A stretch of 64,000 nucleotides of DNA from Mucilaginibacter terrenus. GTDB lineage: Bacteria > Bacteroidota > Bacteroidia > Sphingobacteriales > Sphingobacteriaceae. A model generated the notes under the pieces. That model was not told the DNA's origin. It did not search any database and worked only from the letters and a program-made list of their open reading frames with translations. How positions within the stretch are numbered: the first letter of the stretch is position 1; each line of letters starts with the position of its first letter. Positions 53,480 through 61,179 of the stretch are shown one piece after another. The position numbers and the translations under genes were made by a program. The DNA lies in contig NZ_QWDE01000001.1 of NCBI RefSeq assembly GCF_003432065.1, forward strand, positions 496,001-560,000, written 5' to 3'.

Positions 53480-54889
53480 CTAAGTTGCCTGGCTTACTGC
53501 TTGTTTTGCCTCATTAACAACAGCTGCATCAGCCTTGGGCGCAGGCGGGTTGAGTGTAAGGATAAATGCAGAGCCTTTACCCTCGGTAGACTGCACCTGT
53601 ATATTGCCCTTATGCAGCAGCATAATTTGCTTACAGAGGCTAAGGCCGATACCGCTGCCGGTTTTACGCGTACTGAAGAATGGGATAAAGATCTTGTCCA
53701 GCAACTCGGGCGGCATGCCCACACCGTTATCTATTACTTTTACCACCAGTTTATTGTTGGCCAACTCAGCAGACAGAGTTATCTGCGGTTCGGGGCGGTC
53801 CTTTACTGCTTCAATGGCGTTCACCAGCAGGTTTATCATTACCTGGTCAAGCAGATTAACGTCGGCCTCAATGGCAAGAGCCGGGTCGCGCAGGATGATG
53901 TCCAGCTCGATGTTCTTCTTTTCGAGCGTTGGTGTCATGAGGCTGTTCAGGTTCTCGAACATATCGCGCACCAGCATCTTATCAAGGTCAAGCTTTGTGA
54001 TCTTGTTGAGGCTGCGGTAGCTTTCAGTAAATTTGAGTAGACCTTCGCTCCGGCGTTTAATAGTGTCAACGCCAAGCTCAATATCCTCCAGGTCTACATT
54101 GTGCAGGTTTTCGGTAATGTCCGGGCTTTTCAGGCGGTTCTTCAGTGTATCTGCAAGAGATGATATCGGTGCAACAGAGTTCATGATCTCATGCGTCATT
54201 ACGTTCAGCAGTTTCGACCACGCTTTTGATTCCGTTTCATCCAGCGCCTCGCTTACGTTCTGGAAAGCGACCAGCTTGTACATTTTGCCGTCGCTGCGCA
54301 TGATGCTGGCACTTACCAGCATTTTTACCTGCTGCTGGTTGCGGGTGATGGCCATAACCTTTGCTTCACCCGGCTTTAGTTGCATAAGGTCGGCATAAAG
54401 TAAAGGTTCGCGTTTTTCGAGCGAATGGATGGTTTTCAGATACGGTACGCCGATGAGGTTCTTAAAGGCCTCGTTTATCCAGCCGGTTTCGCCGGTTTCC
54501 AGTTCGAAGGAGAGCAGGCCGGTATCCACCAGCTCCAGTATCTTTTGCAGGTAGTGGTATTGGGTTTCGCGTTCGCGGCTGATGAGCTTAAAGGTGCTGT
54601 TGATCTCGTTAAAACCTTTTCGCAGCGGCTTCAATTCATTTGGCGCGCGGCGGACATCAAAGTGCCGGCTGAAGTCGCGGTAGTGGATAGATTCAACAAA
54701 CTGGTCTACCTCGTCCATGGCCTTCCTCTGAAATCGGATAAGGTCCAACACAGAATAAATCACCAGCGGAACGGTAATAACACCGTACATGTAACGTTCC
54801 TCTACTACCACAATAGATGTGGCAGTTATCGCAATAAACAGCAGAAATATGCGCAGCAGCAGCCGCCATTCGTAACGGTTAAATGTCAT
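53480..54889 (-). CDS. NtrY/NtrB-like sensor histidine kinase
   Basis: This 469-residue kinase has two N-terminal membrane helices (about 10-26 and 29-45), a HAMP-like or linker segment and a PAS domain (about 110-210). The HisKA H-box is MTHEIMNSVAPISSLADTL near residue 232, with the phospho-acceptor His. The HATPase_c domain has VMINLLVNAIEAV, IDNGVGMPPELL and GSGIGLSLCKQI. It overlaps the downstream end of the response regulator gene by 11 nt, so it is translated after it from one mRNA. Confidence 0.92.
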   Translation of the reverse strand: MTFNRYEWRLLLRIFLLFIAITATSIVVVEERYMYGVITVPLVIYSVLDLIRFQRKAMDEVDQFVESIHYRDFSRHFDVRRAPNELKPLRKGFNEINSTFKLISRERETQYHYLQKILELVDTGLLSFELETGETGWINEAFKNLIGVPYLKTIHSLEKREPLLYADLMQLKPGEAKVMAITRNQQQVKMLVSASIMRSDGKMYKLVAFQNVSEALDETESKAWSKLLNVMTHEIMNSVAPISSLADTLKNRLKSPDITENLHNVDLEDIELGVDTIKRRSEGLLKFTESYRSLNKITKLDLDKMLVRDMFENLNSLMTPTLEKKNIELDIILRDPALAIEADVNLLDQVMINLLVNAIEAVKDRPEPQITLSAELANNKLVVKVIDNGVGMPPELLDKIFIPFFSTRKTGSGIGLSLCKQIMLLHKGNIQVQSTEGKGSAFILTLNPPAPKADAAVVNEAKQAVSQAT

Positions 54890-56240
54890 ACTTGCTCAGG
54901 CGGCGGTAAAGTGCCGTACGTGTTAAACCAAGTTCTTTAGCGGCACGGGTGATGTTGCCGTTATGTTTTTCTATCACGCGGAGAATGGCATTTTTTTCCA
55001 TAGCGCTCAGCGGGATATTGCTGTCGTTCTCCGTAGTTTGCTCTCCGGGTGCTTCCAGTATAGAGAAGATGAGGTCATCGGCACGGAGTACATGATCGTC
55101 GGCCATAATCACAGCACGTTCTATGGTGTACTGCAGCTCGCGCACGTTACCCGGGAAGTTGTATGATTTTAGCTTTTGTACCGCGGTATTATCAAAATCC
55201 ATACTCGGCTTTAGGTACTTACCCGCGTACATCTTTGCAAAGTGCCTTGCCAGCAACACAATGTCTTCGGCGCGGCAACGCAATGGCGGCATGTTAATTT
55301 CTACGGTGTTTATACGATAGATCAAATCCTTACGGAAACGGTTTTCATTCGCCAGTTCGCTCAGCGGAACGTTGGTAGCGCATATCAGCCGGATGTCTAC
55401 ATCTACTGCTTTGTTGGTACCCAGACGGGTCACTTGCCGGTTTTGTAATATGGTGAGCAGTTTGGCTTGCTGCTGCAGGCTGATGTTGCCAATTTCGTCC
55501 AGGAACAGGGTGCCGCCGTGCGCTTCCTCAAAGCGGCCCATGCGGTCTTCACGGGCATCGGTATAAGCACCTTTCTTATGACCAAACAGCTCACTCTCGA
55601 ATAAGCTGTCTGTAAGTGCGCCTACGTCCACCTTTACAAATGGCTTATCTGCGCGTAATGACCGCTCGTGTATAGCTTTTGCCATCAGGTCCTTACCGGT
55701 GCCGTTTTCGCCTAGTATCAAAATATTAGCATCTGTAGGAGCAATCTTGTTCACTTTATGAAAGATATCTTCCATCACTTCAGATTCGCCGAGAATATTG
55801 GTTTGCCCGGCACCACCTTTTGCAGATGGCCTGCTGCTTTTGCTGCTGCCTTCTTTTTTATCAAGTAGGTCTTTAATGGTTTCTATCAGTTTCTCGTTGT
55901 GCCATGGCTTTACTACAAAATCGTTAGCACCTTCTTTTAGCGAACGCACCGCCAGGTCAATATCACCGTAAGCGGTTATCATGATCACGCAGACATTCGG
56001 CTTCCATTCTTTTATTTTGCGCAGCCAGTAAATGCCTTCATTGCCGGTGTTAATGGCGCTATTAAAGTTCATGTCCAGCAACACCAAATCTACCTGATTA
56101 CGTTGCAGCAGCCAGTTCAGGTTTTCAGGATTTTTTTCGGTAATTATTTCCTGTGTTTCCGGTTTCAGCAGTAATTTAACAGCCGTTAACACATCCGGAT
56201 CGTCATCAACAATTAAAACGGTAGCTTTCTTTAATATCAT
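54879..56240 (-). CDS. NtrC-like sigma-54-dependent response regulator
   Basis: This 453-residue regulator has a receiver domain with the phospho-acceptor Asp in DLVLLDMNFN near residue 54. The AAA+ domain has Walker A ILGENGTGKDLMAKA near 168 and LFLDEIG. The sigma-54 contact loop reads GAYTDA in place of GAFTGA, a variant common in Bacteroidota. The C-terminal FIS-type helix-turn-helix ends with TRAAKELGLTRTALYRRL. With the kinase gene it forms a two-component pair divergent from the exporter operon that it probably controls. Confidence 0.92.
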   Translation of the reverse strand: MILKKATVLIVDDDPDVLTAVKLLLKPETQEIITEKNPENLNWLLQRNQVDLVLLDMNFNSAINTGNEGIYWLRKIKEWKPNVCVIMITAYGDIDLAVRSLKEGANDFVVKPWHNEKLIETIKDLLDKKEGSSKSSRPSAKGGAGQTNILGESEVMEDIFHKVNKIAPTDANILILGENGTGKDLMAKAIHERSLRADKPFVKVDVGALTDSLFESELFGHKKGAYTDAREDRMGRFEEAHGGTLFLDEIGNISLQQQAKLLTILQNRQVTRLGTNKAVDVDIRLICATNVPLSELANENRFRKDLIYRINTVEINMPPLRCRAEDIVLLARHFAKMYAGKYLKPSMDFDNTAVQKLKSYNFPGNVRELQYTIERAVIMADDHVLRADDLIFSILEAPGEQTTENDSNIPLSAMEKNAILRVIEKHNGNITRAAKELGLTRTALYRRLSKYDI

Positions 56241-56481
56241 CTGGTGTAATGGGTCGTGGTTTAGTGTATAAAAATACCCTGCAATTTAATATTTGATCGC
56301 TAAATATCATACCATTTATATTATAATAGCTATGTGTTTGATAATCAGTTGTACATCATAAATAGCCTTATCTACACACGTTTTTACCATTGTATCAATA
56401 CCGAACACATGATGTAACAATAGCGTACGGTGAAAATACGATAATATGGTTTAATTAACTGAAATACAGCAATTTAATTTG

Positions 56482-56497
56482 TGGCATGTGATTTTGT
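56482..56497 (+). promoter_or_regulatory. Imperfect -24/-12-like element before the adaptor gene
   Basis: TGGCATGTGATTTTGT resembles the sigma-54 consensus TGGCAC-N5-TTGC, but the GG-to-G spacing is one base too long. It lies 29 nt before GTG 56526. The divergent NtrC-like activator makes a sigma-54 promoter plausible. The spacing defect keeps the call tentative. Confidence 0.3.
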
Positions 56498-56525
56498 ATA
56501 GGTATACCAAACATAGATAAATACA

Positions 56526-57779
56526 GTGGACAGAGTTATACAAAAAAAGAAATGGAGTAATAAGCGCCTGATGACCATAGCAGGTGTAGCAGGTGTGGTA
56601 TTACTGGTTGCCGGCAGCGTGATGTTCACCTCCGGAAAAAGCAAGCTAAACGTTGATCTGGAGCGCATTACTATTAGTGAAATAAAGAAGGGCGATTTTC
56701 AGGAGAATATACCGGTTAATGGTGTAGTTATGCCGCTAACCACTATTTACCTTGATGCTGTTGAAGGTGGCCGTGTTGAGGAAAAGTATGTTGAAGACGG
56801 CGCCAACCTGAAAAAAGGTGATCCGATTATAAAGCTGGCAAACACCGATCTTGAACTGAACCTGGCTAACCAAGAGACAGCAGTTTACGCGGCACAAACA
56901 CAAATGCAGATATCGCACAACGCTGCACAGCAAAATACAGTTACCAAGCTTAACCAAATGGCCGATGTAGACAACGCTTTTAAAGAAGCCGAACGCGTGT
57001 ACATGCTGGACAAAAAACTATTAGATCAGAAAGCCATAGGCCTGCAGGAATTTAAGGCTGCCGAAAACAACTACAATTACCAGGTTAGGCGTAAAAAGCT
57101 TACCACCCAAATATTAAAACAAGACACCAGTCTTACTAAGCAGGAGGGTGTGCAGGCCCGTGAGCAATACGCGCACATGAAAAGCACACTGGAGTTAATG
57201 CGCAAAAAAGTAGCCGACCTTACCGTGCGTGCACCTATAGACGGGCAGTTAACATCAATGGATGCCGAAGTTGGCCAGAACAAGAATAAGGGCGAGCACC
57301 TGGGCCAGATTGACGCGCAAAGCGGATTTAAGGTAAGGGTAGATGTAGAAGAGCATTACTTATCACGTATTTACACAGGCCTAAAAGGAGACTTTCAATT
57401 TGCTGATAAGACGTATAATCTTGTTATCAAAAAGGTGTATACGCAGGTTACTAACGGCCGTTTCCAGGTAGATATGCAGTTTGTTGGCCAGGTGCCAAAG
57501 GGCATCCGCAAAGGGCAAACCTTACAGATTAGACTTGCTCTGAGCGACCCAACCAAAGCATTGCTATTACCAAAAGGTGGCTTTTACCAGCAAACCGGCG
57601 GTAACTGGATATTTAAAGTAAGTGAAGATGGTAAAACAGCCTACAGGGTAGACATACAGATAAACCGCCAAAGCCCCGACTATTATGAGCTGACAAATGG
57701 TTTGCAACCCGGCGACAAGGTTATTACATCCAGCTACGAGAACTACGGGGACATACAGGAACTGGTGCTAAAGAAGTAG
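56526..57779 (+). CDS. HlyD/MacA-type periplasmic adaptor protein
   Basis: This 417-residue adaptor starts at GTG 56526. It has one membrane anchor (about 18-37), then a lipoyl-like half (IYLDAVEGGRVEEKYVEDGANLKKGDPI). A coiled-coil hairpin (about 115-235) is followed by the second lipoyl strand VRAPIDGQLTSMDAEVGQNKNKG, a beta-barrel domain and a membrane-proximal domain. It would bridge the inner-membrane ABC permeases encoded downstream to an outer-membrane channel. It is the first gene of the exporter operon. Confidence 0.92.
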   Translation: MDRVIQKKKWSNKRLMTIAGVAGVVLLVAGSVMFTSGKSKLNVDLERITISEIKKGDFQENIPVNGVVMPLTTIYLDAVEGGRVEEKYVEDGANLKKGDPIIKLANTDLELNLANQETAVYAAQTQMQISHNAAQQNTVTKLNQMADVDNAFKEAERVYMLDKKLLDQKAIGLQEFKAAENNYNYQVRRKKLTTQILKQDTSLTKQEGVQAREQYAHMKSTLELMRKKVADLTVRAPIDGQLTSMDAEVGQNKNKGEHLGQIDAQSGFKVRVDVEEHYLSRIYTGLKGDFQFADKTYNLVIKKVYTQVTNGRFQVDMQFVGQVPKGIRKGQTLQIRLALSDPTKALLLPKGGFYQQTGGNWIFKVSEDGKTAYRVDIQINRQSPDYYELTNGLQPGDKVITSSYENYGDIQELVLKK

Positions 57780-57780
57780 T

Positions 57781-57832
57781 CCCCCTAACCCCCTGAAGGG
57801 GGGGACAACCCCTAGCCCCTAAAGGGGGAACA
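57781..57832. repeat. Tandem C-rich/G-rich hairpin repeat
   Basis: Two similar units of about 20 nt follow the adaptor stop codon. Each has the form CCCCTA-x-CCCCT with a short linker and then AGGGGG, so each can fold as a C/G hairpin (CCCCCT with AGGGGG). Units of this kind recur between genes in many Bacteroidota genomes. No T-run follows, so it is not a standard terminator. It may be a REP-like element. Confidence 0.75.
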
Positions 57833-57896
57833 GGAGATGGGCGCAGTAAATAGATAGTTAAAAATTAAAATATACAAATCACAATTAAATCAAAAC

Positions 57897-57934
57897 AAGC
57901 TCCTAAGCCGAAAGGCTGGGAGCTTTAAAGGAGG
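57897..57934 (+). promoter_or_regulatory. 5' leader hairpin with strong Shine-Dalgarno
   Basis: Arms AAGCTCC (57897-57903) and GGAGCTT (57919-57925) enclose an inner AGCC/GGCT stem capped by a GAAA tetraloop. The perfect ribosome-binding sequence AAAGGAGG (57927-57934) begins 2 nt past the hairpin and ends 4 nt before the ATG of the ATPase gene. Such a strong signal is unusual for this phylum. Confidence 0.6.
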
Positions 57935-57938
57935 CCAA

Positions 57939-58616
57939 ATGATAAAAATTACTAATCTTGAGAAGTTCTACCGTACTGAAGAGGTAGAGACCATCGCGTT
58001 AAACAAGCTGTCGATGGAAGTTAACACCGGGGAGTTTGTTGCTATAATGGGGCCTTCGGGCTGCGGCAAATCAACCCTGCTGAACATTTTAGGCATGCTT
58101 GATGATCCGGATGCGGGCAGCTACGTGTTCAACGGTACCGAGATAGCCCACTTTAATGAGCGCAAACGTGCCGACCTGCGCAAGCACAATATTGGATTTG
58201 TATTCCAAAGCTTTAACCTTATTGACGAGCTTACCGTATTTGAGAACGTTGAGCTCCCGCTGATATACACCGGTGTAAGCAGTGCCGACCGCGTAAAAAG
58301 GGTGGAAGAAGTGTTAGATAAAATGCAGATCATGCACCGCCGCAACCACTACCCGCAGCAATTATCGGGCGGTCAGCAGCAGCGTGTTGCAATTGCGCGT
58401 GCCGTTGTAAACAAGCCCAAATTAATACTTGCGGATGAGCCTACCGGTAACCTGGATAGCAGCAATGGTAACGATGTAATGGAGTTACTGACCGACCTTA
58501 ACGAACAGGGTACAACCATTATAATGGTAACCCACTCTGAGCATGACGCCCGTTACAGCCACCGCATTATCAGGCTGTTAGACGGCCAAACCGTAATGGA
58601 GAACATTATGGTGTAA
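57939..58616 (+). CDS. MacB-type ABC transporter ATP-binding protein
   Basis: This 225-residue ATPase has Walker A MGPSGCGKSTLLNILG near residue 35, Q-loop FVFQSFNLIDELTVFENV, signature LSGGQQQRVAIARAVV near 142 and Walker B LILADEPTGNLD. It is of the MacB/LolD type. It lies between the adaptor gene and the tandem permease genes, so it should energise all of them. Its leader carries a hairpin and a strong Shine-Dalgarno. Confidence 0.94.
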   Translation: MIKITNLEKFYRTEEVETIALNKLSMEVNTGEFVAIMGPSGCGKSTLLNILGMLDDPDAGSYVFNGTEIAHFNERKRADLRKHNIGFVFQSFNLIDELTVFENVELPLIYTGVSSADRVKRVEEVLDKMQIMHRRNHYPQQLSGGQQQRVAIARAVVNKPKLILADEPTGNLDSSNGNDVMELLTDLNEQGTTIIMVTHSEHDARYSHRIIRLLDGQTVMENIMV

Positions 58617-58675
58617 GTATATACAAGACAAAGACCTTCAGTTAATATATAGTTTAGTGTGTGCCTCCGGCTATA

Positions 58676-58702
58676 CCTGCCGCCAACCTAATTGGCGGCA
58701 GG
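58676..58702. repeat. Perfect 11-bp hairpin CCTGCCGCCAA
   Basis: Arms CCTGCCGCCAA (58676-58686) and TTGGCGGCAGG (58692-58702) are exact reverse complements with a 5-nt loop. They lie between the ATPase and the first permease gene. No T-run follows, so it is not a terminator. It may be a repeat element or an mRNA processing or stability structure that tunes the ATPase-to-permease ratio. Confidence 0.8.
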
Positions 58703-58744
58703 GTTGGCTTGAGATTAGCCTGCTTATTGAAAAAAACAGCGAAT

Positions 58745-61105
58745 ATGTTTAAGAATTACTTGAAAATAACCTGGCGTAACCTGTTAAAGAGCAAAGGTTT
58801 TACAGCAATTAATATTGCCGGACTGGCAGTTGGCATGGCCAGCGCTGCACTAATATTGTTCTGGGTACAAAACGAGGTGAGTTACGATCGTTTCCACGAT
58901 AATAAAGATCGCCTTTACCAGATGTACAACAGGTCGGTTTTTGATGGTAAACTTTGGTGCTGGGGTACTACGCCTAAAGTGATGATGAAAACCTTGAAAC
59001 AGGAGTATCCGCAGGTAGAACAAGCTGCGCGCACCACTAATGCCAATTTTCTTTTCACTATCGGCAATAAGCACCTGAATCTCCCCGGTAACTTTACTGA
59101 TCCGGACTTCCTGACCATGTTCAGCTTTCCATTAGTTAAGGGTAATCCTAAAACCGCGCTTAACGATATGAAAAGTGTTGTTATCACCGAGAAAACAGCA
59201 AAAAAGTTGTTTGGTGATGAAGACGCCATGGGCAAAACCATCAAAATAGACAGCGTTGATTACTTTACGGTAACAGGCGTAATGAAAGACCTGCCCAACA
59301 ACACACGTTTTGATTTTGAGTACCTGATGCCGTGGTCATACCTGGAGAAGACCAACAAGTTTGTAGATAAGAACTGGGGGAATAACTCTGTACAAACATG
59401 GGCTATGCTTAAACCAGGTGTAACAGAAGCTTACGCCAACAAACTTGTAAAGAATATTACCCGCTCACACTCCGAAATAAAAGATATTGACGTGTTTATG
59501 CACCCGGCCCTTAAATGGCGGTTGTATTCCAAATTTGAGAACGGCAAAATAGTGGGCGGCAGGATAGAGACCGTAAACCTGTTTAGCATTATAGCAGGTT
59601 TTATATTGTTAATAGCCTGTATAAACTTCATGAACCTGAGCACCGCTCGCAGCGAAAAGCGCGCTAAAGAGGTGGGTATCCGCAAGGTAGTCGGCGCAGG
59701 TAAGAGCAGCCTTATCGCGCAGTTTTTGGGTGAGTCTATCATGATCGCGTTTTTCGCGGGCATACTAGCGCTGATCGTCATCCAGCTTTCCATGTCGGGC
59801 TTTAATCACCTTACAGAAAAGCAATTGTTTATACCTTATCAGAGCGGTACATTTTGGTTAATATTTATTGCTTTTATAGTATTCACAGGTGTATTATCGG
59901 GCAGTTACCCGGCCTTGTACCTTTCTTCCTTTGCACCGGTAAAGGTTTTAAAAGGAACCTTTAAAGCTGCCAATGCCGCGCTATCTCCGAGAAAAGTATT
60001 GGTTGTTACGCAATTCACTTTTGCTATTGTACTTATCATCTCCACTATAATTGTTCGGGAGCAACTGGAATATGCGCAGAACCGCGATACAGGTTACAAA
60101 AAGAACAATCTTGTTTACAGCTTTATGTCAGGTAATATTGAGAAGAATTACTCACTCATTAAGAATGAACTGCTAACAAGTGGTGCAGCTTCTGCAGTGT
60201 CTAAAACCAGCGCGCCCATGACGGAGGGCTGGAGCGATACCTGGGATTATACCTGGGACGGTAAGCAAGAGGGCGCTAAGATTGATTTTAACGTTTTTAA
60301 CACCGACGGTGAATTCACCAAAACCATGGGCCTCAAGATTGTTGATGGCCGGGATATCGACATCAATAAATATCCTTCAGACTCATCGGCCATTATGCTT
60401 AACCAGGCAGCTGTTAAAGTAATGGGATTCAAGAACCCGGTTGGACAAATTGTGCGTAATAGTAATAACGCAAAGCTTACTGTAGTTGGGGTGGTTAAAG
60501 ACTTCATCCTGCAATCTCCTTACGAGCCGGTAAAAGCAATGGTGATACAGGGACCTAAAGCCTGGTTTAACGTAGTTCATTACAAGCTTAACGATAAGAA
60601 CACCACTGCCCAGAACCTGAAACTTGCAGAAGGCATATTCAAGAAATACAATTCAGAATATCCGTTCGATTACCATTTTGTTGACGAAGAATACAGCAAA
60701 AAGTTCCAGGATGAGCAGCGTACCGGCGTTTTAGCAACGCTTTTTGCCGGCCTTACCATCTTTATATCTTGCCTTGGTTTGTTTGGCCTCGCCACTTATA
60801 TGGCACAAAACCGCATTAAAGAAATTGGGGTGCGTAAAGTACTTGGGGCAACGGTTACGGGCATAACCTCTATGCTGTCGCAAGACTTCTTAAAGCTGGT
60901 TGGCATAGCGTTCATAATTGCGACACCATTAGCCTGGTATGGCATGCACACCTGGTTACAAGGTTATTCTTACCGGGTCAATATCAGTTTCTGGGTATTT
61001 GCAACTGCGGCATTCGTTACAACGTTGCTATCTATAATTACAGTTAGTTTCCAGGCAGTTAAAGCCGCGTTGGCCAACCCAGTGAAAAGTTTACGCAGTG
61101 AATAG
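58745..61105 (+). CDS. MacB/FtsX-like ABC permease (first of a tandem set)
   Basis: This 786-residue protein starts at ATG 58745 (MFKNYLKITWRNLLKSKGFTA). The open frame continues 84 nt upstream through the hairpin, but that part looks unlike the family. It has an N-terminal helix (about 20-42), a large periplasmic core domain and a first FtsX-type block with NFMNLSTARSEKRAKEVGIRKVVGA near 300. A second periplasmic part and a C-terminal FtsX block with NRIKEIGVRKVLGA near 690 follow. It is a full-length relative of the next gene. Confidence 0.94.
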   Translation: MFKNYLKITWRNLLKSKGFTAINIAGLAVGMASAALILFWVQNEVSYDRFHDNKDRLYQMYNRSVFDGKLWCWGTTPKVMMKTLKQEYPQVEQAARTTNANFLFTIGNKHLNLPGNFTDPDFLTMFSFPLVKGNPKTALNDMKSVVITEKTAKKLFGDEDAMGKTIKIDSVDYFTVTGVMKDLPNNTRFDFEYLMPWSYLEKTNKFVDKNWGNNSVQTWAMLKPGVTEAYANKLVKNITRSHSEIKDIDVFMHPALKWRLYSKFENGKIVGGRIETVNLFSIIAGFILLIACINFMNLSTARSEKRAKEVGIRKVVGAGKSSLIAQFLGESIMIAFFAGILALIVIQLSMSGFNHLTEKQLFIPYQSGTFWLIFIAFIVFTGVLSGSYPALYLSSFAPVKVLKGTFKAANAALSPRKVLVVTQFTFAIVLIISTIIVREQLEYAQNRDTGYKKNNLVYSFMSGNIEKNYSLIKNELLTSGAASAVSKTSAPMTEGWSDTWDYTWDGKQEGAKIDFNVFNTDGEFTKTMGLKIVDGRDIDINKYPSDSSAIMLNQAAVKVMGFKNPVGQIVRNSNNAKLTVVGVVKDFILQSPYEPVKAMVIQGPKAWFNVVHYKLNDKNTTAQNLKLAEGIFKKYNSEYPFDYHFVDEEYSKKFQDEQRTGVLATLFAGLTIFISCLGLFGLATYMAQNRIKEIGVRKVLGATVTGITSMLSQDFLKLVGIAFIIATPLAWYGMHTWLQGYSYRVNISFWVFATAAFVTTLLSIITVSFQAVKAALANPVKSLRSE

Positions 61106-61164
61106 TGAACCTGTACAGTTAAAGACAGCTACCAGTTAAATATTAACAATCCTGTAGATACAGG

Positions 61165-61175
61165 AAGTTAGGAGG
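61165..61175 (+). promoter_or_regulatory. Strong Shine-Dalgarno before the second permease
   Basis: AGGAGG at 61170-61175 ends 4 nt before ATG 61180. A short CCTGT/ACAGG hairpin (61151-61164) lies just upstream. This is the second gene of the operon with a near-perfect ribosome-binding sequence. Confidence 0.55.
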
Positions 61176-61179
61176 ATAA

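Noticed and set aside
58661..58744. 28-codon upstream extension of the first permease
   Set aside because: It runs through the CCTGCCGCCAA hairpin and looks unlike permease N-termini. The MFKNYLK start at 58745 fits the paralogue at 61180.
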